Assembly: GCA_019187495.1 (NCBI GenBank)
Contig: JABAQN010000003.1
Span: 95,969 to 159,968, forward strand
Direction of reading: 5' to 3'
Source: Steroidobacteraceae bacterium
GTDB taxonomy: Bacteria; Pseudomonadota; Gammaproteobacteria; Steroidobacterales; Steroidobacteraceae
Length of the DNA: 64,000 bases
Shown here: positions 38,918-49,068 of the stretch, in pieces
How positions within the stretch are numbered: position 1 is the first letter of the stretch
Layout of the letters: the number at the start of each line of letters is the position of its first letter
Notes under the pieces: model-generated
What the model was told of the DNA's origin: nothing
The model's input: only the letters and a program-made list of their open reading frames with translations
Databases searched by the model: none
Position numbers and translations under genes: made by a program

Positions 38918-39075
38918 GCGATTTTCTGTCGATGGGCGGATATGCCTCGTCGGTGTGGCCATCGGTCGCGCTGACGTTCGGCATCATTGCCTGGAACATC
39001 GTGGCGGCGCGCCGCTCGTTCGCCGCGGCGCGCGCCGAAGCGCGGCGCCGCCTTGCCGTGGAGGGCTCGCCATGA
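38914..39075 (+). CDS. ccmD: Small haem exporter protein CcmD
   Basis: 53-residue single-pass protein: short periplasmic start ([16 protein letters not shown]), one helix (about 15-33), then a basic cytoplasmic tail ([13 protein letters not shown]). It stabilises the CcmC-CcmE complex. Identified by position, size and the [10 protein letters not shown] motif typical of CcmD. Overlaps both neighbours (ATGA). Confidence 0.93.
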   Translation: MSDFLSMGGYASSVWPSVALTFGIIAWNIVAARRSFAAARAEARRRLAVEGSP

Positions 39076-39521
39076 CGCCGCGCCGCCGTCGTCTCGTCCT
39101 CGTGCTCGGCATCGTCGCGGGTGTCGCCATCGCGGGCGCCCTTGCACTGCAGGCCTTTCGCGAGAACGTGATGTTCTTCTTCGATCCCACGCAGATCGCG
39201 AACGGCGAAGCACCCTCGGGTGAGCGCTTCCGCCTCGGCGGCATGGTCGAGAAAGGCAGCGTGGTGCGCCAGCCCGGGAGCCTCGACGTGCAGTTCGTGG
39301 TCACCGATTTCCAGCGCACGGTCCCGGTGCGCTATCGGGGCGTGTTGCCCGATCTGTTTCGCGAGGGGCAGGGCGTGGTCGCACACGGCCGCCTCGGCCC
39401 GGACGGCGTGTTCACGGCCGACGAGGTGCTCGCGAAGCACGACGAGAACTACATGCCGCCGGAGGTCCATCGCTCGCTGAAGACACCGGCCGCGGCACCG
39501 ACACCGGCGCCGGAAGGTTGA
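39072..39521 (+). CDS. ccmE: Cytochrome c maturation haem chaperone CcmE
   Basis: Periplasmic membrane-anchored chaperone that binds haem covalently. 149 residues: anchor about 8-27, OB-fold domain ([32 protein letters not shown]), and the haem-binding histidine in [12 protein letters not shown]. The proline/alanine-rich tail is disordered. Confidence 0.97.
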   Translation: MTPRRRRLVLVLGIVAGVAIAGALALQAFRENVMFFFDPTQIANGEAPSGERFRLGGMVEKGSVVRQPGSLDVQFVVTDFQRTVPVRYRGVLPDLFREGQGVVAHGRLGPDGVFTADEVLAKHDENYMPPEVHRSLKTPAAAPTPAPEG

Positions 39522-39525
39522 GCCG

Positions 39526-41481
39526 ATGTTGCCCGAACTCGGTCAATTCGCGCTGATCCTCGCGTTGCTGCTCGCCGCGCTGCAGGCGTTTTTCGGCCTT
39601 GCCGCGCCGGCGCTCGGTCGCGACCGCTGGCTCGCGGCCGTCATGCCGGCGACTGCGGGACAGGCGGTCATGGTCGGCACGGCGTTCGCGTGCCTCGTGG
39701 CGAGTTTCGTGCGCTTCGATTTCTCGGTCGCCTACGTCGCGGAGAATTCCAACTCGGCGTTGCCGCTCGCCTACCGTGTCGCCGCGGTATGGGGTGCGCA
39801 CGAAGGGTCGTTGCTCCTCTGGATCACGCTGCTCGCCGTGTGGACCGTGGCGGTCGCATTTGGCGTCGCGAGGTTGCCAGCGCGGTTCGGCGCGCGCGTG
39901 CTCGGGGTGCTCGGCCTCGTCAGCTTCGGCTTCATCCTGTTCACGCTCGCGACGTCGAACCCGTTCCTGCGCCTCGATCCGCCCGTGCCCGACGGCCGCG
40001 ACCTGAATCCGTTGCTGCAGGATCCGGCGCTCGCGCTGCATCCACCGCTCCTCTACACGGGTTACGTCGGCTTTGCGGTCGCGTTCGCGTTCGCGATCGC
40101 CGCAATGCTCGAGGGACGCCTCGACCAGACCTGGGCGAAGTGGACCCGGCCGTGGACCCTCGCGGCGTGGGCCTTTCTCACCTGCGGCATCGCGCTCGGC
40201 AGCTGGTGGGCCTATTACGAACTCGGCTGGGGCGGCTACTGGTTCTGGGATCCGGTCGAGAATGCCTCGTTCATGCCGTGGCTCATCGGTACGGCCCTGA
40301 TCCACTCGCTCGCGGTCACCGACAAGCGCGGCCTGTTCAAGAGCTGGACACTGCTGCTCGCGATCATCGCGTTTTCGCTGAGTCTCCTCGGCACTTTCCT
40401 CGTGCGCTCCGGTGTGCTCGTCTCGGTGCACTCGTTCGCGGCCGATCCGGCTCGTGGCGTGTTCATCCTGGCGTTCCTCGTGATCATGATCGGCGGCGCG
40501 CTCTCGCTCTACGCGTGGCGGGCGCCGCTGCTCAGGTCGAACGCGGGTTTCGAGTTCGCCTCGCGCGAATCGTTCCTGCTCTTCAACAACATCCTGCTCG
40601 TGATCGCGGCCGCGACCGTGTTCGGCGGCACGCTCGCGCCGCTCATTTCCGACACGCTCGGGCTCGGCACGTTGTCGGTGGGCCCGCAGTACTTCAACCC
40701 GACGTTCCTGCTGCCGATGCTGCCGCTCATCGCGCTGGTGGCGATCGGGATGCATGCCAACTGGAAGCGAGGCCGCCTCGGCGAGCGGGGCCGGCCGGTG
40801 ATCGTCGCCGGCCTGATGGCACTCGCCATTGCGATCGCGCTGGTGTTCGGCTATTACGCCGGGCGCCCCGGACTCGCGCTCGTGAGCTTCGCGCTCGGCG
40901 CCTGGCTCGTGCTGTCTTCGCTGTTCGATCCGCTCGATCGGCTGCGGCGCGGGCTGTCGATGCCGCGGGCAATCATCGGCATGACGCTGGCGCACGTCGC
41001 GGTCGGCGTATTCGTGATCGCCGTGACCGCGGTCGAGACCTACACCGTGGAGCAGGACATCGCGATGGCGCGCGGTGAAACCGCCCACGTCGGCGGGTTC
41101 GATTTCCGGTTCGACGGTGTCGATGCGATCGACGGGCCGAACTACGACGGCGTGCACGGCGTCGTGCAGGTCACGCGCGATGGCACTCCGGTGGTGACGA
41201 TGCACCCCGAGAAGCGGCGCTATCTCGTGCAGCAATCGGTGATGACCGAGGCGGCGATCGCCTCGCAGGCGGGGCGCGACCTGTTCGTGGCGCTCGGCGA
41301 GGATCTCGGCGCGGGGCGCTGGAGTCTGCGGATCCAGATCCGGCCGCTGATCAATTACGTTTGGCTCGCGGCGGCACTGATGGCGCTCGGTGGCGCGATC
41401 GCTGCTTCCGACCGGCGCTATCGCCATGCGCGCGCTGCGGCCGCGGTGCCGGCGAATGCGGGGCAGGGCAGCACAGCGTGA
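39526..41481 (+). CDS. ccmF: Haem lyase subunit CcmF
   Basis: Large polytopic protein, 651 residues and about 15 helices, that attaches haem to apocytochrome c together with CcmH/CcmI. The WWD motif is in GWGGYWFWDPVENASFMPW; flanking histidines occur in WGAHEGSLLLW, HPPLLYTGYVG and LVSVHSFAADP. A periplasmic domain precedes the last helix. ccmG starts inside its stop codon with GTG. Confidence 0.97.
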   Translation: MLPELGQFALILALLLAALQAFFGLAAPALGRDRWLAAVMPATAGQAVMVGTAFACLVASFVRFDFSVAYVAENSNSALPLAYRVAAVWGAHEGSLLLWITLLAVWTVAVAFGVARLPARFGARVLGVLGLVSFGFILFTLATSNPFLRLDPPVPDGRDLNPLLQDPALALHPPLLYTGYVGFAVAFAFAIAAMLEGRLDQTWAKWTRPWTLAAWAFLTCGIALGSWWAYYELGWGGYWFWDPVENASFMPWLIGTALIHSLAVTDKRGLFKSWTLLLAIIAFSLSLLGTFLVRSGVLVSVHSFAADPARGVFILAFLVIMIGGALSLYAWRAPLLRSNAGFEFASRESFLLFNNILLVIAAATVFGGTLAPLISDTLGLGTLSVGPQYFNPTFLLPMLPLIALVAIGMHANWKRGRLGERGRPVIVAGLMALAIAIALVFGYYAGRPGLALVSFALGAWLVLSSLFDPLDRLRRGLSMPRAIIGMTLAHVAVGVFVIAVTAVETYTVEQDIAMARGETAHVGGFDFRFDGVDAIDGPNYDGVHGVVQVTRDGTPVVTMHPEKRRYLVQQSVMTEAAIASQAGRDLFVALGEDLGAGRWSLRIQIRPLINYVWLAAALMALGGAIAASDRRYRHARAAAAVPANAGQGSTA

Positions 41482-42017
41482 ACCGTTTCCTGCTGCCGCT
41501 GGCGGCCTTCCTGCTGCTCGCGATCGTACTCGGCATCGGCGTTAGGCACTCGAAGACCAAGGGCATCATCGCCTCGCCGCTGGTCGGTCGTGCCGCGCCC
41601 GATTTCGTGTTGCCGGACCTGCTCGATCCGGCGGTGAAATTCGCTTCGGGTTCGATGAAGGGTCGCTGGTACGCGCTCAATGTCTGGGGCACCTGGTGCG
41701 TCGAGTGCCGCGCCGAGCACAGCGTGCTGGTGGCGGCGCGTGAGGCCGGGCCATTGCCGCTCGTCGGGCTCAACTGGAAGGACAGCGACGAAGATGCCCG
41801 CGCCTGGCTCGCGCAACTCGGCAACCCGTATGTCGCCGTCCCGGTCGATGCCGAGGGCCGTGTCGCGATCGACTACGGGGTCTATGGCGCGCCGGAGACC
41901 TTCCTGGTCGACCCGCGCGGCGTGATCGTGCACAAGCATATCGGTCCGCTGACGACCGATATCTGGCAGCGTGAATTCGTGCTTCGCGCGACCGGCACGG
42001 CGGAGCCGGGCCGATGA
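41478..42017 (+). CDS. ccmG: Thiol:disulphide interchange protein CcmG/DsbE
   Basis: Membrane-tethered thioredoxin that reduces apocytochrome c or CcmH. 179 residues, GTG start overlapping ccmF (GTGA). Anchor about 3-20; active site WGTWCVECRAEH; GVYGAPETFLVDPRG with the cis-proline region. The CVEC pair replaces the more usual CPTC/CPYC, a mild oddity. Confidence 0.95.
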   Translation: MNRFLLPLAAFLLLAIVLGIGVRHSKTKGIIASPLVGRAAPDFVLPDLLDPAVKFASGSMKGRWYALNVWGTWCVECRAEHSVLVAAREAGPLPLVGLNWKDSDEDARAWLAQLGNPYVAVPVDAEGRVAIDYGVYGAPETFLVDPRGVIVHKHIGPLTTDIWQREFVLRATGTAEPGR

Positions 42018-42448
42018 TCGCGCGGGTACTTGCCTGGCTGCTCGCCTGCCTCGTTGCCGGGGCCGCGTTCGGGATCGACACGACGCAGCTCCCGGATCCA
42101 CGCCTGCAGGCGCGCTACGAAGCGCTGACACACGAACTGCGGTGCATGCAGTGCCAGAACCAGTCGATCGCCGATTCGCCCGTCGGGCTCGCGGCCGACC
42201 TGCGACGCGAAGTCGCTGAACAACTGACGGCAGGCCGGACCGACCAGGAGGTGCGCGACTACATGGCGGCGCGCTATGGCGATTTCATCCTGTTTCGACC
42301 ACGCGTCTCGGCGCGCACGGCATGGCTATGGGCGCTGCCGGGAGTGCTGCTCGTGGGCGGCGTGGTCGTCGCTTGGCGCATCGTGCGCAGGCGCTCGGCG
42401 CTCGCGGCCTCGCAGCCGGATACTGACGACCTGGGCGAGGACTCCTGA
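42014..42448 (+). CDS. ccmH: Cytochrome c maturation protein CcmH
   Basis: 144 residues: signal peptide about 1-20, a small helical domain with the redox motif LRCMQCQNQSIADSP, and a C-terminal anchor (about 100-123). Corresponds to the N-terminal half of E. coli CcmH; the C-terminal half is the separate ccmI gene next door, the usual split form. Confidence 0.96.
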   Translation: MIARVLAWLLACLVAGAAFGIDTTQLPDPRLQARYEALTHELRCMQCQNQSIADSPVGLAADLRREVAEQLTAGRTDQEVRDYMAARYGDFILFRPRVSARTAWLWALPGVLLVGGVVVAWRIVRRRSALAASQPDTDDLGEDS

Positions 42449-43413
42449 TGCTGCTGTTCGTCACGCTGGCCGCGACCCTCACGCTGGCCGCGATGCTTCT
42501 GGTGGCCGTGCCGCTGCTGCGCGGCAGTACCACCGCGCCCTGGGCGGCGCTCGCGAGCGTCGCCGTGCTGCTGCTCGGCAGCGTGTCGCTCTACGCCACG
42601 TGGAGCAACTGGACCTGGCCGGAAGAGGTGAGTGCGGGGACTCCCGCCGGGATGGTCGCGCGGCTTGCGCGTCGACTCGAGAGCAAGCCTGATGATCTCG
42701 ACGGCTGGCTGCGACTGGGCCGTTCCTATGTCGCCATGGGCCAGCCGTCGCTTGCGTTGCGCGCGTATGGCCGCGCGGATCGCCTCGCCGGGGGACGCAG
42801 CGCCGAAGCGCTGGTCGGCATGGCCGAGATCCTGACCGTGCAGGATGAGCGGGTGCTCGAAGGCAGGGCAGGCGAGTTGTTCGAGCGTGCGCTCGCCATC
42901 GACCCGAAGGCAGGCAAGGCGTTGTTCTTCGGCGCGGTCGCGGCGATGCGTCGCGGCGAGTTGCCGGTCGCGCGGGAGCGCTTCGCGACGCTGCTGACAC
43001 TCGATCCGCCGGCCGAGGTGCGTCCGCTGATCGAACAGCAGGTCGCGGCGCTCGATCGGGCGATTGCAGGCAAGGACGCAGCGGTGCGCGTCACCGTGAA
43101 GCTCGGGCCGAGTGTCCGGCTGGCTGCCGGGGATGCGCCGCTGTTCGTGTTCGTGCGCGATCCGGACACGCCGGGGCCGCCGCTCGCGGTGAAGCGGCTG
43201 GCGGCGAAATTTCCGCTCGACGTCGAATTGACGGCCGCCGACGCGATGATGCCGAGCCGCGCGATCTCTGCCGGGAAGCGCGTGCTCGTGGTGGCGCGCA
43301 TATCGCGCTCGGGCCGCCCGGAAGCGGCGCGCGGCGATCCCTATGGCGAAGTCAGCTATGATGTGGGGCGGGACGGCACGCGGGAAATCGTCATCGATCG
43401 CGTGACGCCCTGA
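42448..43413 (+). CDS. ccmI: Cytochrome c maturation TPR protein CcmI
   Basis: 321 residues. Two N-terminal helices (about 2-22 and 30-50), TPR repeats in the middle (DDLDGWLRLGRSYVAMGQPS and following), and a C-terminal domain resembling the E. coli CcmH tail (APLFVFVRDPDTPGPPLAVK). It holds the apocytochrome C-terminus for haem ligation. Its ATG overlaps the ccmH stop by one base. Last core gene of the operon. Confidence 0.94.
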   Translation: MLLFVTLAATLTLAAMLLVAVPLLRGSTTAPWAALASVAVLLLGSVSLYATWSNWTWPEEVSAGTPAGMVARLARRLESKPDDLDGWLRLGRSYVAMGQPSLALRAYGRADRLAGGRSAEALVGMAEILTVQDERVLEGRAGELFERALAIDPKAGKALFFGAVAAMRRGELPVARERFATLLTLDPPAEVRPLIEQQVAALDRAIAGKDAAVRVTVKLGPSVRLAAGDAPLFVFVRDPDTPGPPLAVKRLAAKFPLDVELTAADAMMPSRAISAGKRVLVVARISRSGRPEAARGDPYGEVSYDVGRDGTREIVIDRVTP

Positions 43414-43441
43414 CGGACTCCCTGCCTGCCGGAATAGGAGC

Positions 43442-44377
43442 ATGGGCGCAGCCGTAACACTCGACTTCGCGACCCCGCCGGGAATATGGGGGAGCTACTC
43501 GCGGATCGTCGCGTCGCGCAAGCCCTCGAACCTGCGGGAAGGCGAAACCACGCCGCGCATCGAGGCAACGCTCGCCGCGGCGCGCGCCGATGCCGGGCAT
43601 CTCGCGCGCTATGCGGCGATTTGCGAGGTGGCGCGCGTCGACCGGATTCCGATCGCCTATCCCCACATGCTCGCGAGCGGCATGCATCTCGCGATGCTGT
43701 CATCGCCCCGGTTTCCGGTGAGTGTATTCGGGCTCGTCCACGTCGCGAACCGGATCGTGCGCGAGCGCGCCATCGAGGCGACGGAACCCATGACGCTGCG
43801 CAGCTGGATCGAGGGGCATCAGGACACTGAGCGGGGACAGGAGTTCGATCTCGAGACGGAAGGGAGCGTCGATGGCACGGTCATCTGGCGGGAGACCTGC
43901 ACCTTCCTGGCGCGCCGGCGCGGCAAGGCCGGGCGGCTGGCCGGCATCGACCGGGCGCGGCGCACTGGCGAGGCGGACGGTCCCGTCCGGTCGACGGGTT
44001 TTGCGGCGCCGGCCGGGCTCGGGCGCCGTTACGCGAGCGTGTCGGGTGACTACAACCCGATCCACCTCGCGGATTTGTCCGCGCGGCCGTTCGGCTTCCG
44101 CAGGGCGATCGCACACGGCATGTGGACGCTCGCGCGCTGTGCGGCCGAGCTGGACGAGATCGAGCAGAGCGGCCGCACGTCGCTCGACGTGGTGTTCAGG
44201 CTGCCGGTCTATCTGCCGGCGTGGGTGATCCTCGAGAGTCGCGACGACCACGATGGCGTCGAGTTCTCGCTCAGGGAATCATCCGCGAACAAGCCCTACC
44301 TGACCGGAGAAATGCGGGCCGATGCGGCCGCACGCGCGGCCCTCAGCCTCGGGCGCGAAAGCCGAGCAGCGCGATGA
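43442..44377 (+). CDS. MaoC-like hot-dog dehydratase
   Basis: 311 residues with two hot-dog halves. The C-terminal half carries the hydratase-2 motif ASVSGDYNPIHLADL with catalytic Asp and His, then AIAHGMWTLA; the N-terminal half (IPIAYPHMLASGMHLAML) looks like a degenerate copy. Expected to hydrate or dehydrate an acyl-CoA or acyl-ACP; substrate unknown. An AGGAG site precedes the ATG 28 bp after ccmI. Its 3' end overlaps the convergent rhomboid gene by 35 bp. Confidence 0.85.
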   Translation: MGAAVTLDFATPPGIWGSYSRIVASRKPSNLREGETTPRIEATLAAARADAGHLARYAAICEVARVDRIPIAYPHMLASGMHLAMLSSPRFPVSVFGLVHVANRIVRERAIEATEPMTLRSWIEGHQDTERGQEFDLETEGSVDGTVIWRETCTFLARRRGKAGRLAGIDRARRTGEADGPVRSTGFAAPAGLGRRYASVSGDYNPIHLADLSARPFGFRRAIAHGMWTLARCAAELDEIEQSGRTSLDVVFRLPVYLPAWVILESRDDHDGVEFSLRESSANKPYLTGEMRADAAARAALSLGRESRAAR

Positions 44378-44906
44378 AGCCGCCGAGCATGCCGCCGAGA
44401 TGGGCGAAGTGTGCGACGCCCGCCTGCTGCCCGGTCACGCCGAGCGTCAGCTCGATCACGCCGTAGAGCGTGACGAACAGCCACGCCGGCATCGGGATCG
44501 GCGGGAAAATGAGCATCAGCCTGCGCCTCGGGAACAGCACGGCATAGGCGAGCAGCAGGCCGAATACGCCGCCCGACGCGCCGATCGTCGGATAGACATT
44601 GCCGCTCAGCGCGGCGACGATGAGTTGCGCGAGCGCCGCAAACACGATGCTCGAAAAGTACAGGAACAGGTAGCGTCGTGCGCCGAAAAAGCGCTCGAGT
44701 TCGCTGCCGAACATGTAGAGCGCAAACATGTTGAAGAAGAGGTGCGTGACACTGCCGTGCAGGAACGCATAGCTCACGAGCTGCCATGGCCGGAACAGCG
44801 GCCCGAGCGGCCACAACGCGAATTGCAGCAACTGCGAGTCCGCCACCGATTGCAGCAGGTAGGCGACGACGGTCACGATCAGGATCGTGCGGGTTACGGG
44901 CGCCAT
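44343..44906 (-). CDS. Rhomboid-family intramembrane serine protease
   Basis: 187-residue membrane protease with six helices. Catalytic dyad: S111 in TIGASGGVFGLL and H169 in HFAHLGGM; oxyanion helpers H55 and N59 in HLFFNMFALYMFG. No extra domain. It overlaps the antiporter gene by 13 bp and is probably co-transcribed with it. Substrate unknown. Confidence 0.92.
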   Translation of the reverse strand: MAPVTRTILIVTVVAYLLQSVADSQLLQFALWPLGPLFRPWQLVSYAFLHGSVTHLFFNMFALYMFGSELERFFGARRYLFLYFSSIVFAALAQLIVAALSGNVYPTIGASGGVFGLLLAYAVLFPRRRLMLIFPPIPMPAWLFVTLYGVIELTLGVTGQQAGVAHFAHLGGMLGGFIALLGFRARG

Positions 44907-46069
44907 CCGAGCACTCCGAGCAGCGCGAAAAAACCGGCGACGTAGGCGAGCACGACGAACCAACCGTGGCGCAGCCACGCGCCGACCGATCGCGCTTCCG
45001 GAAAGCGGCTCGCGATCGCGACACCCGCGGACGAGCCGAACCAGATCATCGAGCCGCCGAACCCGACGGCATACGCGAGTATGCCCCAATCGTAGCCGCC
45101 CTGTTCGAGCGCGAGCTTGGTGAGCGGAATATTGTCGAAAACGGACGAGATGAATCCGAGCCCGAGAGCGCTGTGCCACGAGGGCGCCGGCAGTTCCTCG
45201 ACCGGCATCATCGAGGCGCAGGCGACGAGCGCGAGCAGGAAGACACTGCCCCGCGCGGATTCCGGCAGCAGCGACCACGCGGGGCGCCGCCAGAGTGCGG
45301 TACCTGCGATCCCGAGCCAGACTGCGAGGCCGAGGAAGGGACCACGATCGGCAAGCTCGGGATGGCGCAGGTTCACGTACACGTTCGTGGCGATCGCCGC
45401 GAGCAGGATCAGGCCGACGATCGTGGCGCGGGCCCAGTCGATCGCGAGGCTCGCGGGCATGTCGCGCGTGATCGGCGCGAAGCGCTGCTGCACGCGGGAG
45501 GCCGGAATCGCGAACAGGAGGAAGGCGGCCGCGGCGGCGACGTAGGCGTGCAGCACCTCGACGGCCCGCACGCCCTCGATCCACATCATCGTGGTCGTGG
45601 TATCCCCGATCACGCTGCCCGCGCCGCCGGCGTTCGCCGCAGCGACGATCGCCGCGAGGTAGCCGATGTGCACACGCGAGCGATAAACGCTCGCGGCCAT
45701 CGTGCCGCCGATCATCGCGGCGGCGATGTTGTCGAGGAAGCCCGACAGCACGAACACGAGCGCGAGCAGCGCGACGCCGCCCGTCCAGTCATCCGGCAGC
45801 AGCGCGGGCAGCGCGAGTGGGATCCGGCTGTCCTCGAAATGGCGCGCCAGCAAGGCGAAGCCGGTGAGCAGTGCGAACAGGTTGGCGAGCACGACCCACT
45901 CGGCGGCGAAGTGCCCGACGAGGCCCGTGAGCCCTGTACCAGCGTGGAATCCCGTGACAGCGAGCTTGTAGAGCGTGATCGCAACGAGGCCCGCGAGGGC
46001 GGCCGCGAGCGTATGGCGATGGAATATCGCGACGCAGGCGAGCGTCAGCGCGAACAGAATGAACTCCAT
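44894..46069 (-). CDS. NhaD-like Na+/H+ antiporter (ion transporter superfamily)
   Basis: 391 residues, about 11 helices. The pair of motifs [18 protein letters not shown] and [17 protein letters not shown], with a second inverted copy ([30 protein letters not shown]), matches the NhaD branch of the IT superfamily, which exchanges Na+ or Li+ for protons. Starts at 46069 or 46084, both ATG; the latter overlaps the divergent tdh start. The rhomboid gene follows. Confidence 0.83.
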   Translation of the reverse strand: MEFILFALTLACVAIFHRHTLAAALAGLVAITLYKLAVTGFHAGTGLTGLVGHFAAEWVVLANLFALLTGFALLARHFEDSRIPLALPALLPDDWTGGVALLALVFVLSGFLDNIAAAMIGGTMAASVYRSRVHIGYLAAIVAAANAGGAGSVIGDTTTTMMWIEGVRAVEVLHAYVAAAAAFLLFAIPASRVQQRFAPITRDMPASLAIDWARATIVGLILLAAIATNVYVNLRHPELADRGPFLGLAVWLGIAGTALWRRPAWSLLPESARGSVFLLALVACASMMPVEELPAPSWHSALGLGFISSVFDNIPLTKLALEQGGYDWGILAYAVGFGGSMIWFGSSAGVAIASRFPEARSVGAWLRHGWFVVLAYVAGFFALLGVLGWRP

Positions 46070-46070
46070 G

Positions 46071-46076
46071 CATAAT
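46071..46076 (+). promoter_or_regulatory. -10 element placed for a leaderless tdh message
   Basis: CATAAT, six bases, then the tdh ATG. It sits at the very start of the divergent antiporter gene, leaving no room for a separate leader. Confidence 0.4.
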
Positions 46077-46082
46077 GATCGC

Positions 46083-47114
46083 ATGAGAGCACTCGTCAAG
46101 GCGAAGGCGGAGCCCGGTATCTGGATGCAGGACATCCCGGAGCCGACGATCGGCCACAATGACGTCCTGATCCGCATGCGCAAGACCGCGATCTGCGGCA
46201 CCGACATGCACATCTACAAGTGGGACGACTGGGCGCGCCGCACGATCAAGGTCCCGATGGCGGTGGGACACGAGTATTGCGGCGAGATCGTCGCCCTCGG
46301 CAGCGAAGTGCGCGGCTTCGCGGTCGGCGACCGGGTATCCGGCGAAGGGCACCTGACCTGCGGTTACTGCCGCAATTGCCGGGCAGGGCGCCGCCACCTG
46401 TGCCGCAATACCGTCGGCGTCGGCGTCAACCGGCCGGGCTGCTTCGCGGAATACATGTCGCTTCCGGCCGTCAACCTGTTCAAGCTGCCGGATGCGATCG
46501 ACGACGAGATTGCCTCGATCCTCGACCCGTTCGGCAACGCGACGCACACCGCGCTGTCGTTCGGCGTCGTCGGCGAGGATGTGCTGATCACCGGCGCCGG
46601 CCCGATCGGGATCATGGCCGTGGCGATCGCGCGTTTCGCCGGCGCGCGTCACATCGTGGTGTCGGACGTGAACGACTACCGGCTCGCGCTGGCGCAGCGC
46701 CTCGGCGCCTCGCGTGTCGTCAATGTCGCGCGCGAGTCGATCGACGGCGCGATGCAGTCGCTCGGCATGGTGGAGGGCTTCGACGTCGGCATGGAGATGT
46801 CCGGCAATCCGGCGGCGTTTCGCGACCTGCTGCGCACCATGCATCACGGCGGCAGCATCGCGATGCTCGGCATCATGCCGGAGGGCACCGGCATCGACTG
46901 GGACCAGGTGATCTTCAAGGGCCTGATGCTGAAGGGCGTATACGGCCGCGAGATGTTCGAAACCTGGTACAAGATGGCGAGCATGCTGCAGAGCGGGCTC
47001 GACATCCGCCCGGTCGTCACGCACCGCCTGCCGGTCGCCGGCTATCGCGACGGCTTCGAGATCATGGGATCGGGCCAGTCCGGCAAGGTGATCCTCGACT
47101 GGGGCGCGCGCTAG
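46083..47114 (+). CDS. tdh: L-threonine 3-dehydrogenase
   Basis: Zinc- and NAD-dependent oxidation of threonine to 2-amino-3-oxobutyrate. 343 residues, as in E. coli Tdh. Catalytic zinc ligands C38 ([14 protein letters not shown]), H63 and E64 (VGHEYCGE); structural zinc cysteines in [15 protein letters not shown]; nucleotide fold GAGPIGIMA. The partner kbl is not next to it. Its stop codon overlaps that of the convergent LysR gene. Confidence 0.96.
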   Translation: MRALVKAKAEPGIWMQDIPEPTIGHNDVLIRMRKTAICGTDMHIYKWDDWARRTIKVPMAVGHEYCGEIVALGSEVRGFAVGDRVSGEGHLTCGYCRNCRAGRRHLCRNTVGVGVNRPGCFAEYMSLPAVNLFKLPDAIDDEIASILDPFGNATHTALSFGVVGEDVLITGAGPIGIMAVAIARFAGARHIVVSDVNDYRLALAQRLGASRVVNVARESIDGAMQSLGMVEGFDVGMEMSGNPAAFRDLLRTMHHGGSIAMLGIMPEGTGIDWDQVIFKGLMLKGVYGREMFETWYKMASMLQSGLDIRPVVTHRLPVAGYRDGFEIMGSGQSGKVILDWGAR

Positions 47115-48046
47115 CGCGGCATGTCGGGCAGCGGGTCTTCCCACAGTGCGCCGTCGCGGAATGCCTTGCGCAGGTGTTCGATGATCGCGCGCACCTTGCG
47201 CGAGGGATGCCGCGAATGCGGGTAGATCGCCCAGATCTGCTGGGCGAGCGGGCGCAACGCCGGTGCGGCATTGACCAGCGTGCCCGCGCGCAGCGCATCC
47301 ACCGCGATGAAGGACGGCAACACGACGAGGCCGAGCCCGGCGATGGCCGCCTCGCGCATCGCCTCGCCATTGTTGATCACGATGCGGCAACGGGTGCCGA
47401 CGGTCTCGGGCGCGCCGCCCTTGCGCGCGGGCTCGAACTGCCACACCTGGTCGGCCGGCACCAGCGAGTAACCGATCGTCGCGTGCTGCGACAATTCCGC
47501 GAGTGTCGACGGCGTGCCGTGGGCTCGCACGTAATCCGGGCTGCCGCAGACCAGCATCCTCGAGCCCGCCAGGCGCTTCGCCACGAGGCTCGAGTCGGGT
47601 AGCCGCCCGGAGCGGATGCCGAGGTCGTAGCCGCCTGCGTGCAGGTCGACGCGGCGATCATCGAGGTCGAGCGCGACCGAAAGTCGCGGATGCTGGCGCA
47701 GCAGCGGGAAGAGGGCGGGGCCGAGCCAGCGGGTACCGAAGCTCATCGGTGCGGCGATGCGCAGCAGCCCCGACAGCGCATGCTCGTCCTCCGTGACCGA
47801 TTCGGCCGCCGCGTCGAGCTGCTCGAGCACCGCGCGGGCGCGCTGGTAGAACCCGACGCCCCGATCGGTGGCCGTGACGCCCTGCGCGGACCGGTGCAGC
47901 AGCGTCGCGCCGAGTGCCCGTTCGAGCCGCGCAATGCGTTCACTGATGACGGACTTTGCGAGATTCAGGCGCAGCGCCCCGGCGCTGACGCTGCCGGCCT
48001 CGACGACCGCGAGGAACGTCTCGATGTCCTCGAGCTTGTACTCCAT
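47111..48046 (-). CDS. LysR-family transcriptional regulator
   Basis: 311 residues. N-terminal winged helix (about 1-62; [40 protein letters not shown]), then the effector domain (about 90-300) of the DsdA/CrgA-like group. Divergent from the pirin gene with a 75-bp gap that holds an inverted repeat, so it most likely controls pirin and itself. A TATGAT element six bases before its ATG falls inside that repeat. Confidence 0.93.
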   Translation of the reverse strand: MEYKLEDIETFLAVVEAGSVSAGALRLNLAKSVISERIARLERALGATLLHRSAQGVTATDRGVGFYQRARAVLEQLDAAAESVTEDEHALSGLLRIAAPMSFGTRWLGPALFPLLRQHPRLSVALDLDDRRVDLHAGGYDLGIRSGRLPDSSLVAKRLAGSRMLVCGSPDYVRAHGTPSTLAELSQHATIGYSLVPADQVWQFEPARKGGAPETVGTRCRIVINNGEAMREAAIAGLGLVVLPSFIAVDALRAGTLVNAAPALRPLAQQIWAIYPHSRHPSRKVRAIIEHLRKAFRDGALWEDPLPDMPR

Positions 48047-48065
48047 CGTTCGATCATACCGAACG
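48047..48065. promoter_or_regulatory. LysR-type operator
   Basis: CGTTCG-N7-CGAACG, perfect 6-bp arms immediately before the LysR start codon. It contains the putative LysR -10 (TATGAT at 48053-48058, minus strand), which suits autorepression. Confidence 0.6.
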
Positions 48066-48108
48066 TCAGATTCGGCGGCGGGGCGCTGGCAGAGTGGGCC
48101 TGAACGGG

Positions 48109-48114
48109 TAGATT
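48109..48114 (+). promoter_or_regulatory. -10 element for the pirin gene (leaderless geometry)
   Basis: TAGATT followed by seven bases and the pirin ATG; no ribosome site is visible between them. Confidence 0.35.
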
Positions 48115-48121
48115 GCACCCC

Positions 48122-49000
48122 ATGGAAAACCTCGAGCAGGCGATGAAAGGGACCCGCGAAGTCGCGCAGCTCGTGCGCGGCCAGGCGACGAGCGACGGCG
48201 ATGGCGTCAAGCTGACACGCGTGATCGGTGGCCGCGCGCTCGCCGACCTCGACCCGTTCCTGCTGCTCGACGAGTTCGGTTCGGAGTCGGCCGCCGACTA
48301 CATCGGCGGCTTCCCGAGCCACCCGCATCGCGGCTTCGAGACGGTGACCTATATGCTCGAGGGCCGGATGCGCCACCGCGACAACCAGGGCAACGAGGGC
48401 CTGCTCGTATCCGGCAGCGTGCAGTGGATGACGGCGGGTCGCGGCATCATCCATTCGGAGATGCCGGAGCAGGAAGCGGGCCGGATGCGCGGCTTCCAGC
48501 TGTGGGTGAATCTGCCCGCGAAGGACAAGATGACGGCGCCGCGCTACCAGGATATCGCCCCGGAGCGCATTCCGGTCGTGCATGCCGGGGACGGCGCCCT
48601 GGTGCGCGTCATCGCGGGCGCGTTCACCGATCGCGCGGGCGCATCGACGCGCGGCCCGGTGTCGGCTATCGCGACCGATCCTGTCTACTTCGATGTGTCG
48701 CTGCCGCAGGGTGCGCGCTTCGAGCACGACCTGCCCGCGGACCACACTGCATTCCTGTACGTCTTCGAAGGCCAGGTGCAGGTCGGCGACCGTGCCGCCG
48801 TGGCGGTGCGCGGCGATCTCGCCGTGCTCGCGAGCGGCGATGCGGTCCGGGTTGCGGCGCCCGCTGCTGCCGCGCGGTTCATTCTGGTGGCGGGCAGGCC
48901 GCTCGGTGAGCCGGTGGTGAAGTATGGGCCGTTCGTGATGAACACCCGGGCGCAGATCGTGCAGGCCGTCGACGACTACAGTTCAGGGCGCTTCACGTGA
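48122..49000 (+). CDS. Pirin family protein
   Basis: Bicupin of 292 residues. The N-terminal cupin has the metal motif FPSHPHRGFETVTYMLEG, then the second part GRGIIHSEMPEQE; the C-terminal cupin is less conserved. Bacterial pirins act as quercetin dioxygenases or redox-linked regulators; the role here is unknown. The divergent LysR gene is the likely regulator, an arrangement common in proteobacteria. ATG at 48122 preferred to an in-frame TTG at 48113. Confidence 0.92.
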   Translation: MENLEQAMKGTREVAQLVRGQATSDGDGVKLTRVIGGRALADLDPFLLLDEFGSESAADYIGGFPSHPHRGFETVTYMLEGRMRHRDNQGNEGLLVSGSVQWMTAGRGIIHSEMPEQEAGRMRGFQLWVNLPAKDKMTAPRYQDIAPERIPVVHAGDGALVRVIAGAFTDRAGASTRGPVSAIATDPVYFDVSLPQGARFEHDLPADHTAFLYVFEGQVQVGDRAAVAVRGDLAVLASGDAVRVAAPAAAARFILVAGRPLGEPVVKYGPFVMNTRAQIVQAVDDYSSGRFT

Positions 49001-49068
49001 AGTTGCGCGTGAACTCCGGTAGCCTGCGCGGCAGGTTGCCCGAAGCGAAGTCCAACGAGGAGGATTGC

